In this document: piece after piece, positions 38,082-46,310 of the stretch | Numbering within the stretch: position 1 is the first letter of the stretch | Layout: every line of letters starts with the position of its first letter | Assembly: GCA_028690035.1 (NCBI GenBank) | Contig: JAQVCA010000005.1 | Location: 62,001-126,000 of the forward strand | DNA length: 64,000 nt | Source of the DNA: Comamonas sp. | GTDB lineage: Bacteria; Pseudomonadota; Gammaproteobacteria; Burkholderiales; Burkholderiaceae_C | Reading direction: 5' to 3' | The notes under the pieces: model-generated | The model's input: the letters and a program-made list of their open reading frames with translations, nothing else | Databases searched by the model: none | What the model was told of the DNA's origin: nothing | Position numbers and translations under genes: made by a program

Positions 38082-38474
38082 ATGGATTTGCAATACCAGC
38101 TCAAAGCCGGCAGTTACTACCTGTACGACATGCGCGACACCCCCAGCGCAGTCACGGGCGAGCGTCGCTTCAAGCTGAAAACCGACCTGCTGGCCATCGC
38201 CTTCGATGCCTACACCGGCGAGCTGCACCAGCATGGCACGCCGGCGCGCATCCAGTCCTGGGCCATGACCAAGCGCCGCCGCCTGCGCGCTGCAGGCCTG
38301 TGGCAGGAGGCCGAGGACATCGTCGTCATCAGCGGCCCGTTTCCGGTGGAAGAAATCAACAAATGCCTGTGGGTGAAAGGCTACTGCCGCCGCCTGCTGC
38401 AGCGCCTCTCCACCCTGCCCCACGGCAAGCTCCAGGGCTGGAGCAAGGCCTACCAGCAGCGCCAGGCTGCGTAG
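38082..38474 (+). CDS. Hypothetical protein of 130 residues
   Basis: I do not recognise this protein. It is soluble, without signal peptide or membrane segment, starts MDLQYQLKAGSYYLYDMRD and has a basic middle (MTKRRRLRAAG). The pattern of a well-formed hydrophobic core and normal codon use suggests a real gene. ATG 38082 is chosen; the frame stays open upstream through the intergenic region. No operon partner: rep is 310 bp upstream and the next gene is convergent. Confidence 0.55.
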   Translation: MDLQYQLKAGSYYLYDMRDTPSAVTGERRFKLKTDLLAIAFDAYTGELHQHGTPARIQSWAMTKRRRLRAAGLWQEAEDIVVISGPFPVEEINKCLWVKGYCRRLLQRLSTLPHGKLQGWSKAYQQRQAA

Positions 38475-38499
38475 GCGGTCGCGCTTTTTCCCCCCAGCG

Positions 38500-39423
38500 T
38501 CAGTACCACGCGTCCTTCAAGCTGTACAGCACGCCCAGACGCAGGGCGCCCTGCGCAGGCCGCATGGCCTTCAGCCCCAGGGTGTCGAACACGGCCAACA
38601 GCACGCACAACCCCCCTGCGACCACCGGCACCCGGTCGGCGCGCAAGCCCGGCAGTTGCAGATGTTGTACATCGCCACAGCACAGCACTTGCTCCTGCAG
38701 CCACAGCACATCCTGGCGCGTGATGCGGTCGGCAGGCTGGCCGCTGGCTGTCAGCACCTCACACGCGGCGCTGGCCATGCTGGCCGAGGCGTAGGCGCAA
38801 TCCCAGCTGCCGCACACAAACTGTCGGGCGGCAGGCTGCAGCACCTGGAGCGCAGCCTCGTACGCCTGGGCAAAGGCACTGGGCGTGAACACGCCCTCGG
38901 GAAAAAAGCGCCTGCTCCACAGCGCGCTGCCCAGCGGGTAAGAGGCCACCTGGTGTGCCTGCGTGCCTTGGCCCAGAGCCAGCTCGGTGGAGCGCCCTCC
39001 CAAGTCCATCACCAGGCGCCGCTCCGCGCTGGGCGGCAGCAGGCCCACCACCCCGCGAAACATGAAATGCGCCTCTTGCGCGCCGGAAATCACCTGAATG
39101 GGCACGCCCAGCAGGTCGCTGCCCCGGGCAATGAATTCCGCGCCATTGCTGGCCTCACGCAGGGTTTGCGTGGCCACGGCACAGGCGTGCGCCACCCGTT
39201 GGGCACGCAGGCGTGCCCCAAAATCTTGCAGGCACTCCCAGCCCTGTTGCAGAGCCTGTGCCCCCAAAGCACCGCCAGGCTGCAGGCTGTCACCCTGACG
39301 CAGGATGTGCTTGGCATAGCTGGTGCGCTGGAAATGCGGGCCGACGAAGTAGCCCGTCTCCATCCGAAAGCTGTTGGAACCCAGATCCAGTGCCGCCAGT
39401 ACCGGTGGTGTGTGCATCGACAT
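38500..39423 (-). CDS. Ppx/GppA-type phosphatase, short form
   Basis: A 307-residue member of the ASKHA-fold Ppx/GppA family, covering only the two N-terminal lobes. Seen: ALDLGSNSFRME (phosphate 1), a TQTLREASNG block, ISGAQEAHFMFRGV and MDLGGRSTEL (usually GGGSTE), and AGGLCVLLAVFD. Members hydrolyse polyphosphate or pppGpp. It lacks the C-terminal HD-like domain of E. coli Ppx, as short homologues do. Substrate undetermined. 18 bp downstream of the histidine kinase gene on the same strand. Confidence 0.85.
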   Translation of the reverse strand: MSMHTPPVLAALDLGSNSFRMETGYFVGPHFQRTSYAKHILRQGDSLQPGGALGAQALQQGWECLQDFGARLRAQRVAHACAVATQTLREASNGAEFIARGSDLLGVPIQVISGAQEAHFMFRGVVGLLPPSAERRLVMDLGGRSTELALGQGTQAHQVASYPLGSALWSRRFFPEGVFTPSAFAQAYEAALQVLQPAARQFVCGSWDCAYASASMASAACEVLTASGQPADRITRQDVLWLQEQVLCCGDVQHLQLPGLRADRVPVVAGGLCVLLAVFDTLGLKAMRPAQGALRLGVLYSLKDAWY

Positions 39424-39440
39424 GCCTCGCTTGTCTGTGG

Positions 39441-40802
39441 TTAAAAGTTGGGGGAGGGTGAGAGCGCGGCTTTGTGCTCAACCGGCAAGGCCAAGCTGGC
39501 AGCAAAGCCCTGGGAACTGCCCGGGCGCGGCGACTGCAGCTGCAGCACGCTGCCTGTGCGCTGGGCAATCGCGTGCACGATAGACAACCCCAGACCGCTG
39601 CCCTGCACGCGTGCGGTGGCGCGCTCAAAGCGCTCGCCCAGACGACGGAGGGCTTCAGGGGGCAACGCTGGGCCGTCGTTGGCCACCGTCAGCAGACCAT
39701 CGGCGCCCAATGCCACATCGATGGGCGCATCCTCGGCGCCATGGCGCAGTGCGTTTTCTAATAAGTTGCGGTAGAGGATGGCAAAAACATCCGGATCTAG
39801 GTCCGAATGCACTGGCGCCTGCGGCAGCTGCAGCACCACACGCCCCGGAGGTAAAGAACGCGTCAGTTCATCGGTCAGCAAGCGCGCCAGCATGCACAGG
39901 TCGGTGCTCTGCGCCAGGCGCAGGCGCCCGCCTTCGGCGCGTGCCAGTTGCAGCAGGCGTTCGGCAAAGCGCGTCAGGCGTTTGAGGGTGGCTTCCATCT
40001 CGGCAGCACGGGCTTTAGCAGCAGGATCGGTGGTTTCCGCCTGCAGGCGTTGCGCTTGGGCAATTGCCCCGGCCAGCGGGGTACGCAGCTCGTGGGCGGC
40101 ATTGGCCGCAAAGCTGCGCTCGGCTTCGAAAGCGGCCGCGAGGCGCAGCAACAAGCCATTGAGCGCCTCGGCCACAGGGGTGACCTCGGTCGGCAGCCCC
40201 TGTGTGGGCACAGGCGACAAATCGCGCGCACTGCGCGCGGCCAAGCGGTCGCGCAATCGGCGCAATGGGGCCAGGTTGGCGCGCACCACCCACACAATCG
40301 CCAGCAGCGCCAGCGGTACCACCACCAGCAAAGGCAGAACCAGGCCCATTTGAATTTCGCGGGCCACGGTCTGGCGGTGGGCCAGTGGTTCAGCCACCGT
40401 CAGGCGCACGCTGCCTTGCAAGGCTTCTTCGCTGTAGAAGCGGTGCGTCGCGGACTGGCTCAAGCCCACCCCAGACCAGGGGGCAAAATCGGTGGCATCG
40501 GCCGTGTGGGACAGCAGCAGCACACGCCCTTGTGCATTGCGCACGATGTAGGCCAACAGTTCATCATGTTCGCGCACTTCTGCCAGGCGCTGGATGACGC
40601 CATCGTCTTCACGCTCGAGCACCTCCGCCACAGCCAGCGGCAGGATGCGCTGTGCCGTTTCCTGCAGACCTGCATCGAACACCTCCTCCATCGCATGGCG
40701 CACCAGCAGCGCAGTGACGGCCGCCGTTCCCAGCCAGAGCAGCGTCAGCAGCACCCCCAAAGCGAGCAGCAAACGCCGTTGCAGGCTGCGCGGCAGGTTC
40801 AT
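39441..40802 (-). CDS. Sensor histidine kinase, QseC/TctE-like
   Basis: A 453-residue membrane kinase. Order: TM1 (about 11-34), a periplasmic sensor of about 115 residues, TM2 (151-173), HAMP, dimerisation domain with His237 in FAANAAHELRTP, and ATPase domain with Asn350 (LLENALRHG), NDGPALP (375-381) and GSGLGLSIVH (401-410). The regulator gene overlaps it by 4 bp upstream. The pair is divergent from the PepSY/ApbE cluster, which is its probable target. The signal is unknown; a metal or redox cue is plausible from the neighbours. Confidence 0.9.
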   Translation of the reverse strand: MNLPRSLQRRLLLALGVLLTLLWLGTAAVTALLVRHAMEEVFDAGLQETAQRILPLAVAEVLEREDDGVIQRLAEVREHDELLAYIVRNAQGRVLLLSHTADATDFAPWSGVGLSQSATHRFYSEEALQGSVRLTVAEPLAHRQTVAREIQMGLVLPLLVVVPLALLAIVWVVRANLAPLRRLRDRLAARSARDLSPVPTQGLPTEVTPVAEALNGLLLRLAAAFEAERSFAANAAHELRTPLAGAIAQAQRLQAETTDPAAKARAAEMEATLKRLTRFAERLLQLARAEGGRLRLAQSTDLCMLARLLTDELTRSLPPGRVVLQLPQAPVHSDLDPDVFAILYRNLLENALRHGAEDAPIDVALGADGLLTVANDGPALPPEALRRLGERFERATARVQGSGLGLSIVHAIAQRTGSVLQLQSPRPGSSQGFAASLALPVEHKAALSPSPNF

Positions 40803-41458
40803 GCCGTCCCCAGCCGATAGCCCAGGCCACGCTCGGTTTCAATAATCTGAGCGCCCAGTTTTTTGCGCAGGCGGCTGACATGCACTTCGATGGTGTTGCT
40901 TTCGATTTCGGTATCGAAGGTGTAGAGCTTTTCTTCGAGCTGCGCCTTAGAAAAAATCTGACCAGGTCGGGACAACAACGCTTCCAGCAAGGCCCATTCA
41001 CGTGCGGTCAGCACCACGGACTGCCCATCACGCTGAAGCTGACGGGCAGCCAGATCGATACGCAGCACACCATGAACAAGCACCGGGCTAGGGTTGCCAC
41101 CGTAGCGACGCGCCACCGAGCCGATGCGTGCCGACAACTCGGCCAAGTCAAAGGGTTTGACCAGATAGTCGTCGGCACCGGCATTCAGTCCGGCAATGCG
41201 ATCCGATACCTGATCGAGCGCGGTCAGGATGATGATGGGCGTGAGCACATGCCCGGCACGCAGGTTGCGCAAGAAAGGGATACCCAGGCCATCGGGCAGC
41301 ATCAGATCAAGCAACACCAGGTCGTAGGCAACGCTCGCCATTGCATGGCTGGCAGCATCCAAACGCTGTACCCAGTCCACGCAGTGGCCATCGCCCGCCA
41401 CTTGGTCGCGCACGGCAGCGCCCAGCACGGCATCGTCTTCAATCAACAGGATACGCAT
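40799..41458 (-). CDS. OmpR-family response regulator
   Basis: A 219-residue regulator. Receiver domain with acidic pocket Asp8/Asp9, phosphoacceptor Asp51 (LLDLMLPDG) and Lys101 (YLVKPFD); C-terminal winged helix with TAREWALLEALLSRPG and ESNTIEVHVSRLRKKLG. Closest in pattern to QseB/TctD/PmrA regulators. It likely controls both its own operon and the divergent genes through the shared TCAGGTTG sites between them. Confidence 0.92.
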   Translation of the reverse strand: MRILLIEDDAVLGAAVRDQVAGDGHCVDWVQRLDAASHAMASVAYDLVLLDLMLPDGLGIPFLRNLRAGHVLTPIIILTALDQVSDRIAGLNAGADDYLVKPFDLAELSARIGSVARRYGGNPSPVLVHGVLRIDLAARQLQRDGQSVVLTAREWALLEALLSRPGQIFSKAQLEEKLYTFDTEIESNTIEVHVSRLRKKLGAQIIETERGLGYRLGTA

Positions 41459-41492
41459 GGGGTGGTTCCATATAGGTGCTTGCGCCGGTGTT

Positions 41493-41538
41493 CAACCTGA
41501 CGGGAAGCTGAAGCATTTTTTGCGTAGGGCTCAGGTTG
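41493..41538. promoter_or_regulatory. Paired TCAGGTTG boxes in the divergent regulatory region
   Basis: TCAGGTTG occurs at 41531-41538 on the plus strand and at 41500-41493 on the minus strand, an exact 8 bp inverted repeat. Each copy has the same orientation relative to the promoter it would serve. They are candidate binding half-sites for the response regulator encoded at 40799-41458. Confidence 0.5.
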
Positions 41539-41548
41539 CCGTCATATA
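41520..41548 (+). promoter_or_regulatory. Candidate promoter of the PepSY/ApbE cluster
   Basis: TTGCGT and CATATA are 17 bp apart on the plus strand, about 40 bp before the first ATG. One TCAGGTTG box lies in the spacer, consistent with control by a regulator. Weak match to consensus. Confidence 0.35.
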
Positions 41549-41590
41549 GAAAAAGCATCCTAGAGGCTTCAATCATAAAGGAGCTCTGCT

Positions 41591-41983
41591 ATGAAACATT
41601 TCCCTGCCATTACCCTTGCTGCTGCTTTGTTTGCCTCTGGTGCCGCTTGGGCAGACAGCGATTGCCACCAGCCTATGGCGCAGTGGCAGCCGCGCGAAGC
41701 GGTCAGCGCCCATGTGCTGGAGCGCGGCATCACCACCGATCGTCTGCGCATCGACGATGGTTGCTATGAAGTGCGTGGCCGCGACAGCGATGGCAACCCA
41801 GTGGAGCTGAAGCTGGATCCAGCATCGCTGGAAATCATGGAGTTCGAGGTGCATTTCCGCCCAGGTGCCGATACCTCGCGCTACCTGCCTGCCGCACGCA
41901 ACACGCCCAGCAAGCCGGCTACTTCTGTAACGCCAGCAGCGCCTGTAGCACCTGTGACACCCACCACGGCCACCATTAACTGA
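41591..41983 (+). CDS. Periplasmic PepSY-domain protein
   Basis: A 130-residue exported protein with a Sec signal peptide (residues 1 to about 21, ending AWA-DS). The mature part shows a PepSY-like unit (RGITTDRLRIDDGCYEVRGRD and PVELKLDPASLEIMEFE) and a Pro/Thr/Ala-rich tail. Two cysteines (in SDCHQ and DGCYE) could pair. It starts the cluster, with an aaaggag site before ATG 41591. PepSY domains are thought to modulate partner enzymes; here the partner is probably the PepSY-reductase downstream. Confidence 0.8.
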   Translation: MKHFPAITLAAALFASGAAWADSDCHQPMAQWQPREAVSAHVLERGITTDRLRIDDGCYEVRGRDSDGNPVELKLDPASLEIMEFEVHFRPGADTSRYLPAARNTPSKPATSVTPAAPVAPVTPTTATIN

Positions 41984-41992
41984 AAGCCAATC

Positions 41993-42481
41993 ATGAAACC
42001 TATCTCGCTCCACACGCTGCTGCCTGTTGCCGCTGTCACCGCCGCACTGCTATCCCCCAGCATGGCCGCTGCGCGGCCTGTGACCGTGACCACGACCCTG
42101 AAAAACTACGGTGGTGATGGCGCCTATTTGGCGCTGTACCTAACCGACCCATCCGGCGCCTATGTACGCACCTTGTGGGTGGCAGGTAAAAAAACCAAGT
42201 ACTACAAACACCTGACCGATTGGTACCGCGCCACGGGTGGCAACCGGTCGCACATCGACGGCATCACCGGTGCCAGTGTGGGAGCAGGACGCACGCTCAA
42301 GGTCACGGTGGAACTGGCCGATGCACTGCTGGATGCCGGTTACCGGCTGAACGTGGATGCCGCCGCCGAGGATATGCAGGACAGCCCTCGCGATGCTGCG
42401 GTGCCACTGAGCAAAGCCGGCGTGGGCAAGCCCACCACAGGACGGCGTTATGTGGCCGATCTGACCTACCGCTTTGAATGA
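41993..42481 (+). CDS. DUF2271 periplasmic protein, candidate FMN-carrying protein
   Basis: A 162-residue exported protein with a Sec signal peptide (cleavage near AAA-RP, about residue 28). The core matches DUF2271: YLALYLTDPSGAYVRTLWVAG, KYYKHLTDWYRATGG, a late RRYVADLTYRFE. It contains D89-G90-I91-T92-G93-A94-S95, which fits the ApbE target pattern D-G-x-(S/T)-G-A-(S/T); Ser95 would carry FMN by phosphoester bond. An ApbE gene lies in the same operon. FMN attachment is an inference. Confidence 0.8.
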   Translation: MKPISLHTLLPVAAVTAALLSPSMAAARPVTVTTTLKNYGGDGAYLALYLTDPSGAYVRTLWVAGKKTKYYKHLTDWYRATGGNRSHIDGITGASVGAGRTLKVTVELADALLDAGYRLNVDAAAEDMQDSPRDAAVPLSKAGVGKPTTGRRYVADLTYRFE

Positions 42482-42494
42482 AGGAGGTGCTGCC

Positions 42495-44702
42495 ATGATG
42501 CGCTGGATACACCGCTGGCTGGGCTTGGGGATCGCGGTCTTGTTGTGTGTTACGGCGCTCAGCGGGGCAGCACTGTCGTTCTTTCCGGCCCAGGAAGCTG
42601 CACGCGCCCCGTCGCCAGAGCCTGGGTTGACCGTCGCTACTCTGGCAGCCCGGGTCCAGGCCAACCACCCTGGCATCGAGCAAATCCAGCGTGCGCCCTC
42701 CGGCAAAATCACCGCTTGGTGGTTTGAAGGGGAGCAACCTGGCTCTGCCGCGATCGACCCCGCCACGGGCCTGGACATCGCGGCTGCCGACCCCAGCCCC
42801 GTGCAGCGCTGGCTGACCACTCTGCACCGTTCGCTGTTTCTGGACGATACCGGACGCATCGCCAGCGCCTTGGGCGCCCTGGCCATGCTGGTTCTGTCGG
42901 TCTCTGGGACGGTGCTGGTGGTGCGGCGCTGTGGCGGCTGGAAAGCATGGCTTGCGCGGGTACAAGGCCCCACGGCTGGGCGCCTGCACACCCAAATCGG
43001 GCGTGTGGCCGTACTGGGACTGTTGCTGTCGTGCAGTACAGGGCTGTGGATGGCCGCCGAAACTTTTGACCTACTGCCCATGGAGCCTGCAAGCTTAGAC
43101 GCTGCCGCGCAAGGCAGTGGTTTGCCCCACCAAGCAATGGACTCCCTGGAAGCGCTTCGCGCCACCCCGGTGACGCAACTGCGCAAGCTGAGTTTTCCTG
43201 CACCTGCGGATGCACAAGATGTGCTGACGATTACCACCGACCAGGGCATGGGCTATGTCGATCCCGGTACTGGAGCAATATTGCACTGGCAGGATCTTGG
43301 CTGGGATCAGCAGGTGTCCGAAACCATTGCCATGCTCCACACCGGTCAAGGTGCGGCGGTGCTGGGGCTCATCCTAGGCTCCGCAGCTTTGTGCATTCCT
43401 ATTTTGAGCATCACGGGCCTCTTGGTGTGGTGGCGGGGTCACCATGCGCGTATCACATACGCCCACCAAGCACCGGTAGCTCAGGCCAAGACAGTAGTGC
43501 TGGTCGGCTCGGAAGGCGGCAGCACCTGGGGCTTTGCTACTACTTTGGCCGATGCGCTGCATGCTTGCGGACAACGGGTACATGTGGCCTCCATGAGCGA
43601 CTGGGACACTGCCCGCTATCGCCAAGCGCAGCGCTTCTTGGTGTTGACATCTACCTATGGGCAAGGTCAGGCCCCTACTGGGGCACAAGACTTTCTGCAC
43701 AAAATTCAAGCATGCTCAGCCGCCACCACCACGCCCATCGCAGTACTGGGCTTTGGCGACCGTAGCTTTCCCGACTTCTGTGCCTTCGCTGCATTGGTGG
43801 AACGTACGGTACGTGCGCAGGGCTGGCCCAGCCTGCTGCCCTACGACACGATTGACAGGCAATCACCACAGGATTTCGCCCGTTGGGGGCGTATGTTGGG
43901 CGAAGCACTGGGTACTCCACTGGAACTGGCCCATCAACCGGTTCGTCCTGCTGCGCAAACACTGACCCTGATTGAGCGCCGCGATTACGGTGCCGACGTG
44001 CAGGTGCCCATATCAATCCTGCGCTTTGCTTTGCCCAGTAGTTCCGTGTGGCAGCGCTTGCGTGGCAAAGGCTTCGCGCCGTTTGAAGCAGGTGATCTTT
44101 TGGGCATCCTGCCTGCAGGATCGGATGTGCCGCGCATGTACTCCCTGGCCTCTGGCAGCCAGGATGGTTTTGTTGAGATTGTGGTGCGCCAGCACCCTGG
44201 CGGTTTGGCGTCTGGTCAGCTGACACAGCTGACACTTGGACAAACCGTACAGGGGTTTCTCAGGCACCATCCGGCCTTTCATGCTCCAAAGGGGAAAGCA
44301 CCACTGGTGCTAATCGGCGCCGGCACAGGGATTGGCCCTTTAGCGGGCTTCATCCGAGCCAACGCTGGCCATCGCCCCATCCACCTGTTCTTTGGCATAC
44401 GACGCAGCAACAGCGATTTTCTCTATCAGCAAGAGCTGGCTGAGTGGCAAGCGGCTGGTCGGTTGAGTAGCCAAACGATTGCCGTCTCGCGCAGCGCATC
44501 ACCGCAGTATGTGCAAGATGCGCTGCGCCAAGCCTCCCCACAGGTGCTAGAGGCTCTGCGCCAGGGGGCCATCATCATGGTCTGCGGTGGTCGGGCCATG
44601 GCACAGGGCGTCAGGGATGCGCTGACCGAAATGCTGGCGCCTACCGGACAAACCCTCCATACATTGCAAGCCGAGCAACGCTATGTCGAAGACATCTACT
44701 GA
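42495..44702 (+). CDS. PepSY-TM protein fused to a CysJ-like flavodoxin/FAD reductase
   Basis: A 735-residue fusion. N-terminal PepSY-TM module with four helices (about 10-30, 124-144, 170-187, 288-313) and conserved helix-edge histidines His7, His111, His165 and His282. Then a flavodoxin domain (332-470, with VLVGSEGG and TSTYGQG), an FAD domain with RMYS (547-550) and a NADPH domain (LIGAGTGIGPLAG, CGGRAMAQGV) ending in the typical aromatic RYVEDIY. It should pass electrons from NADPH via FAD and FMN into or across the membrane. ATG 42495 follows a perfect aaggagg; an upstream TTG was not used. Confidence 0.88.
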   Translation: MMRWIHRWLGLGIAVLLCVTALSGAALSFFPAQEAARAPSPEPGLTVATLAARVQANHPGIEQIQRAPSGKITAWWFEGEQPGSAAIDPATGLDIAAADPSPVQRWLTTLHRSLFLDDTGRIASALGALAMLVLSVSGTVLVVRRCGGWKAWLARVQGPTAGRLHTQIGRVAVLGLLLSCSTGLWMAAETFDLLPMEPASLDAAAQGSGLPHQAMDSLEALRATPVTQLRKLSFPAPADAQDVLTITTDQGMGYVDPGTGAILHWQDLGWDQQVSETIAMLHTGQGAAVLGLILGSAALCIPILSITGLLVWWRGHHARITYAHQAPVAQAKTVVLVGSEGGSTWGFATTLADALHACGQRVHVASMSDWDTARYRQAQRFLVLTSTYGQGQAPTGAQDFLHKIQACSAATTTPIAVLGFGDRSFPDFCAFAALVERTVRAQGWPSLLPYDTIDRQSPQDFARWGRMLGEALGTPLELAHQPVRPAAQTLTLIERRDYGADVQVPISILRFALPSSSVWQRLRGKGFAPFEAGDLLGILPAGSDVPRMYSLASGSQDGFVEIVVRQHPGGLASGQLTQLTLGQTVQGFLRHHPAFHAPKGKAPLVLIGAGTGIGPLAGFIRANAGHRPIHLFFGIRRSNSDFLYQQELAEWQAAGRLSSQTIAVSRSASPQYVQDALRQASPQVLEALRQGAIIMVCGGRAMAQGVRDALTEMLAPTGQTLHTLQAEQRYVEDIY

Positions 44703-45627
44703 CGCGGTGCGTCACACCCTGAATGGCCCCACGATGGGGTCGCGCTGGACCGCTGTTTTTTATGCAGCACCAGGGTTACACAGAGAACCACTGCAGATGG
44801 CCCTACAAACCACGGTGGATCAAGTGGATGCGCAGATGTCCACTTGGCGAGACGATAGCGAGCTCATGCGCCTCAACCAAGTCCCCGTCGGCATGTGGTG
44901 TCCTACATCTCCAGAATTGCTGCATGTACTGACCTTGGGGCTGGCCGTGGGCCGAACCACCAGGGGTGCATTTGATATCGGCATGGGCGATGCAACCCAG
45001 GCTTGGGGTTTTGGCCGCCACCCAGCAGATGCACAACGCATCCGGCTAGCCCTGCAGGCGCAGCGCCGTCCGGCGTACGATTTACTAGAAGTATCCGGGC
45101 AACAAGTACGCAAAACAGGGCCAATTACCCTAGATTTGAATGGGATTGCCAAAGGTTATGGCGTGGATCGGCTGGCCGAGGTGCTAAAGGCACATGGCGT
45201 TCAGGCCGCGCTGGTAGGGATCGATGGAGAGATGCGCGCTTTAGGCCTACGTCCTGACAATGAACCTTGGGCTATTGCCATCGAAGCTCCCGACCCTGAA
45301 TGCCGCACCGCACACGCCATCCTGTCACTGGAGAGTGCTGCTGTAGCCACCTCGGGCGACTACCGGCACTGGGTTGAGGTGGGAGAGCGCCGCTTGGCTC
45401 ACACCATGGATCCCCACAGAAGAGCTCCACTCAGCGAATCTCCAGCATCGGTCACTGTGGTTGCAGCCAGCTGTGCCGAGGCCGATGCCTGGGCCACGGC
45501 ACTGATGGTGCTCGGCGCGGAAGAAGGGAAAAAACTGGCCATGCAACAAGGCATCAGTGCGCTTTTTTTGCTGCGCAGCAAGGACCAAGCAATCTGGACG
45601 GTTTCCTGCGGGCCAGTGTTCGCATAG
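44683..45627 (+). CDS. apbE: FAD:protein FMN transferase
   Basis: A 314-residue ApbE, which attaches FMN to Ser/Thr in target proteins using FAD. Seen: GPTMGSRWTAVF, FDIGMGDATQAWGFG, LDLNGIAKGYGVDRL, GIDGEMRALG, HTMDPHRRAP and DAWATALMVLG with magnesium ligands. It overlaps the reductase gene by 20 bp. Unlike most ApbE proteins it shows no signal peptide or lipobox, so it may act in the cytoplasm before export of its target. Probable target: the DUF2271 protein two genes upstream. Confidence 0.92.
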   Translation: MSKTSTDAVRHTLNGPTMGSRWTAVFYAAPGLHREPLQMALQTTVDQVDAQMSTWRDDSELMRLNQVPVGMWCPTSPELLHVLTLGLAVGRTTRGAFDIGMGDATQAWGFGRHPADAQRIRLALQAQRRPAYDLLEVSGQQVRKTGPITLDLNGIAKGYGVDRLAEVLKAHGVQAALVGIDGEMRALGLRPDNEPWAIAIEAPDPECRTAHAILSLESAAVATSGDYRHWVEVGERRLAHTMDPHRRAPLSESPASVTVVAASCAEADAWATALMVLGAEEGKKLAMQQGISALFLLRSKDQAIWTVSCGPVFA

Positions 45628-45657
45628 ATCAGCGCCGCCATTTCAGCAGCACTTAAC

Positions 45658-45693
45658 AGCAAAAAGGCTACGACATTGTCGTAGCCTTTTTTA
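45658..45693 (-). terminator. Bidirectional terminator after the initiator tRNA
   Basis: AAAAAGGCTACGAC-att-GTCGTAGCCTTTTTT gives a 14 bp stem with a 3 nt loop and T runs on both strands. It can end the rplQ/tRNA transcript on the minus strand and the apbE operon on the plus strand. Confidence 0.92.
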
Positions 45694-45695
45694 TT

Positions 45696-45772
<77 letters not shown>

Positions 45773-45794
45773 ATAAGTTGTCTATTGTAGCAGA

Positions 45795-46181
45795 TTATTC
45801 TGCCGCTTGTTCAGCAGACTCTTCAGCGCGCTCAACCAGTTCCACATAAGCCATGGGAGCGTTGTCGCCGACGCGGAAGCCCATTTTCAAAATACGGGTG
45901 TAACCACCGGGACGCTGTGCATTGCGGGGTCCCAGCACGTTGAACAGCTTGGTCACGCTGTCGCGGTCACGCAGACGGTCAAATGCCAAGCGGCGGTTAG
46001 CTACAGTGTCCACTTTAGCCAGAGTGATCATGGGCTCGATCACACGACGCAACTCTTTAGCCTTGGGCAGGGTGGTCTTGATGGCCTCGTGCTCGATCAA
46101 CGAGTTCATCATGTTTTGCAGCATCGCTTTGCGGTGTGCAGAAGTACGGTTCAGTTTACGTAGGCCGTTGCCGTGACGCAT
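45795..46181 (-). CDS. rplQ: Large ribosomal subunit protein bL17
   Basis: A 128-residue L17 with the conserved start [20 protein letters not shown] and the [24 protein letters not shown] block. Last gene of the alpha operon, 129 bp after rpoA, directly before the initiator tRNA. Confidence 0.97.
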   Translation of the reverse strand: MRHGNGLRKLNRTSAHRKAMLQNMMNSLIEHEAIKTTLPKAKELRRVIEPMITLAKVDTVANRRLAFDRLRDRDSVTKLFNVLGPRNAQRPGGYTRILKMGFRVGDNAPMAYVELVERAEESAEQAAE

Positions 46182-46310
46182 GGTGCTTTCCTTGTTAGAT
46201 AGTTTGGTCGGGTGGCCGTATCAGGTACCACTCGGTGCACTTAAGATAAAAAATTTTAGCTCTTTGCCCCGTAGAACAAAAAGCCGATCATTGTAGCGCA
46301 GCCCGAAGGA

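Noticed and set aside
38082-38474. Assigning the 130-residue protein to a known family
   Set aside because: No motif could be matched with confidence, so it is left as hypothetical.
43391-44702. Recent horizontal transfer of the flavoreductase/ApbE end of the cluster from a slightly lower apparent GC content
   Set aside because: The difference is only an impression by eye, no mobile genes or tRNA-linked integration signs flank the cluster, and regulator and target genes are well integrated.
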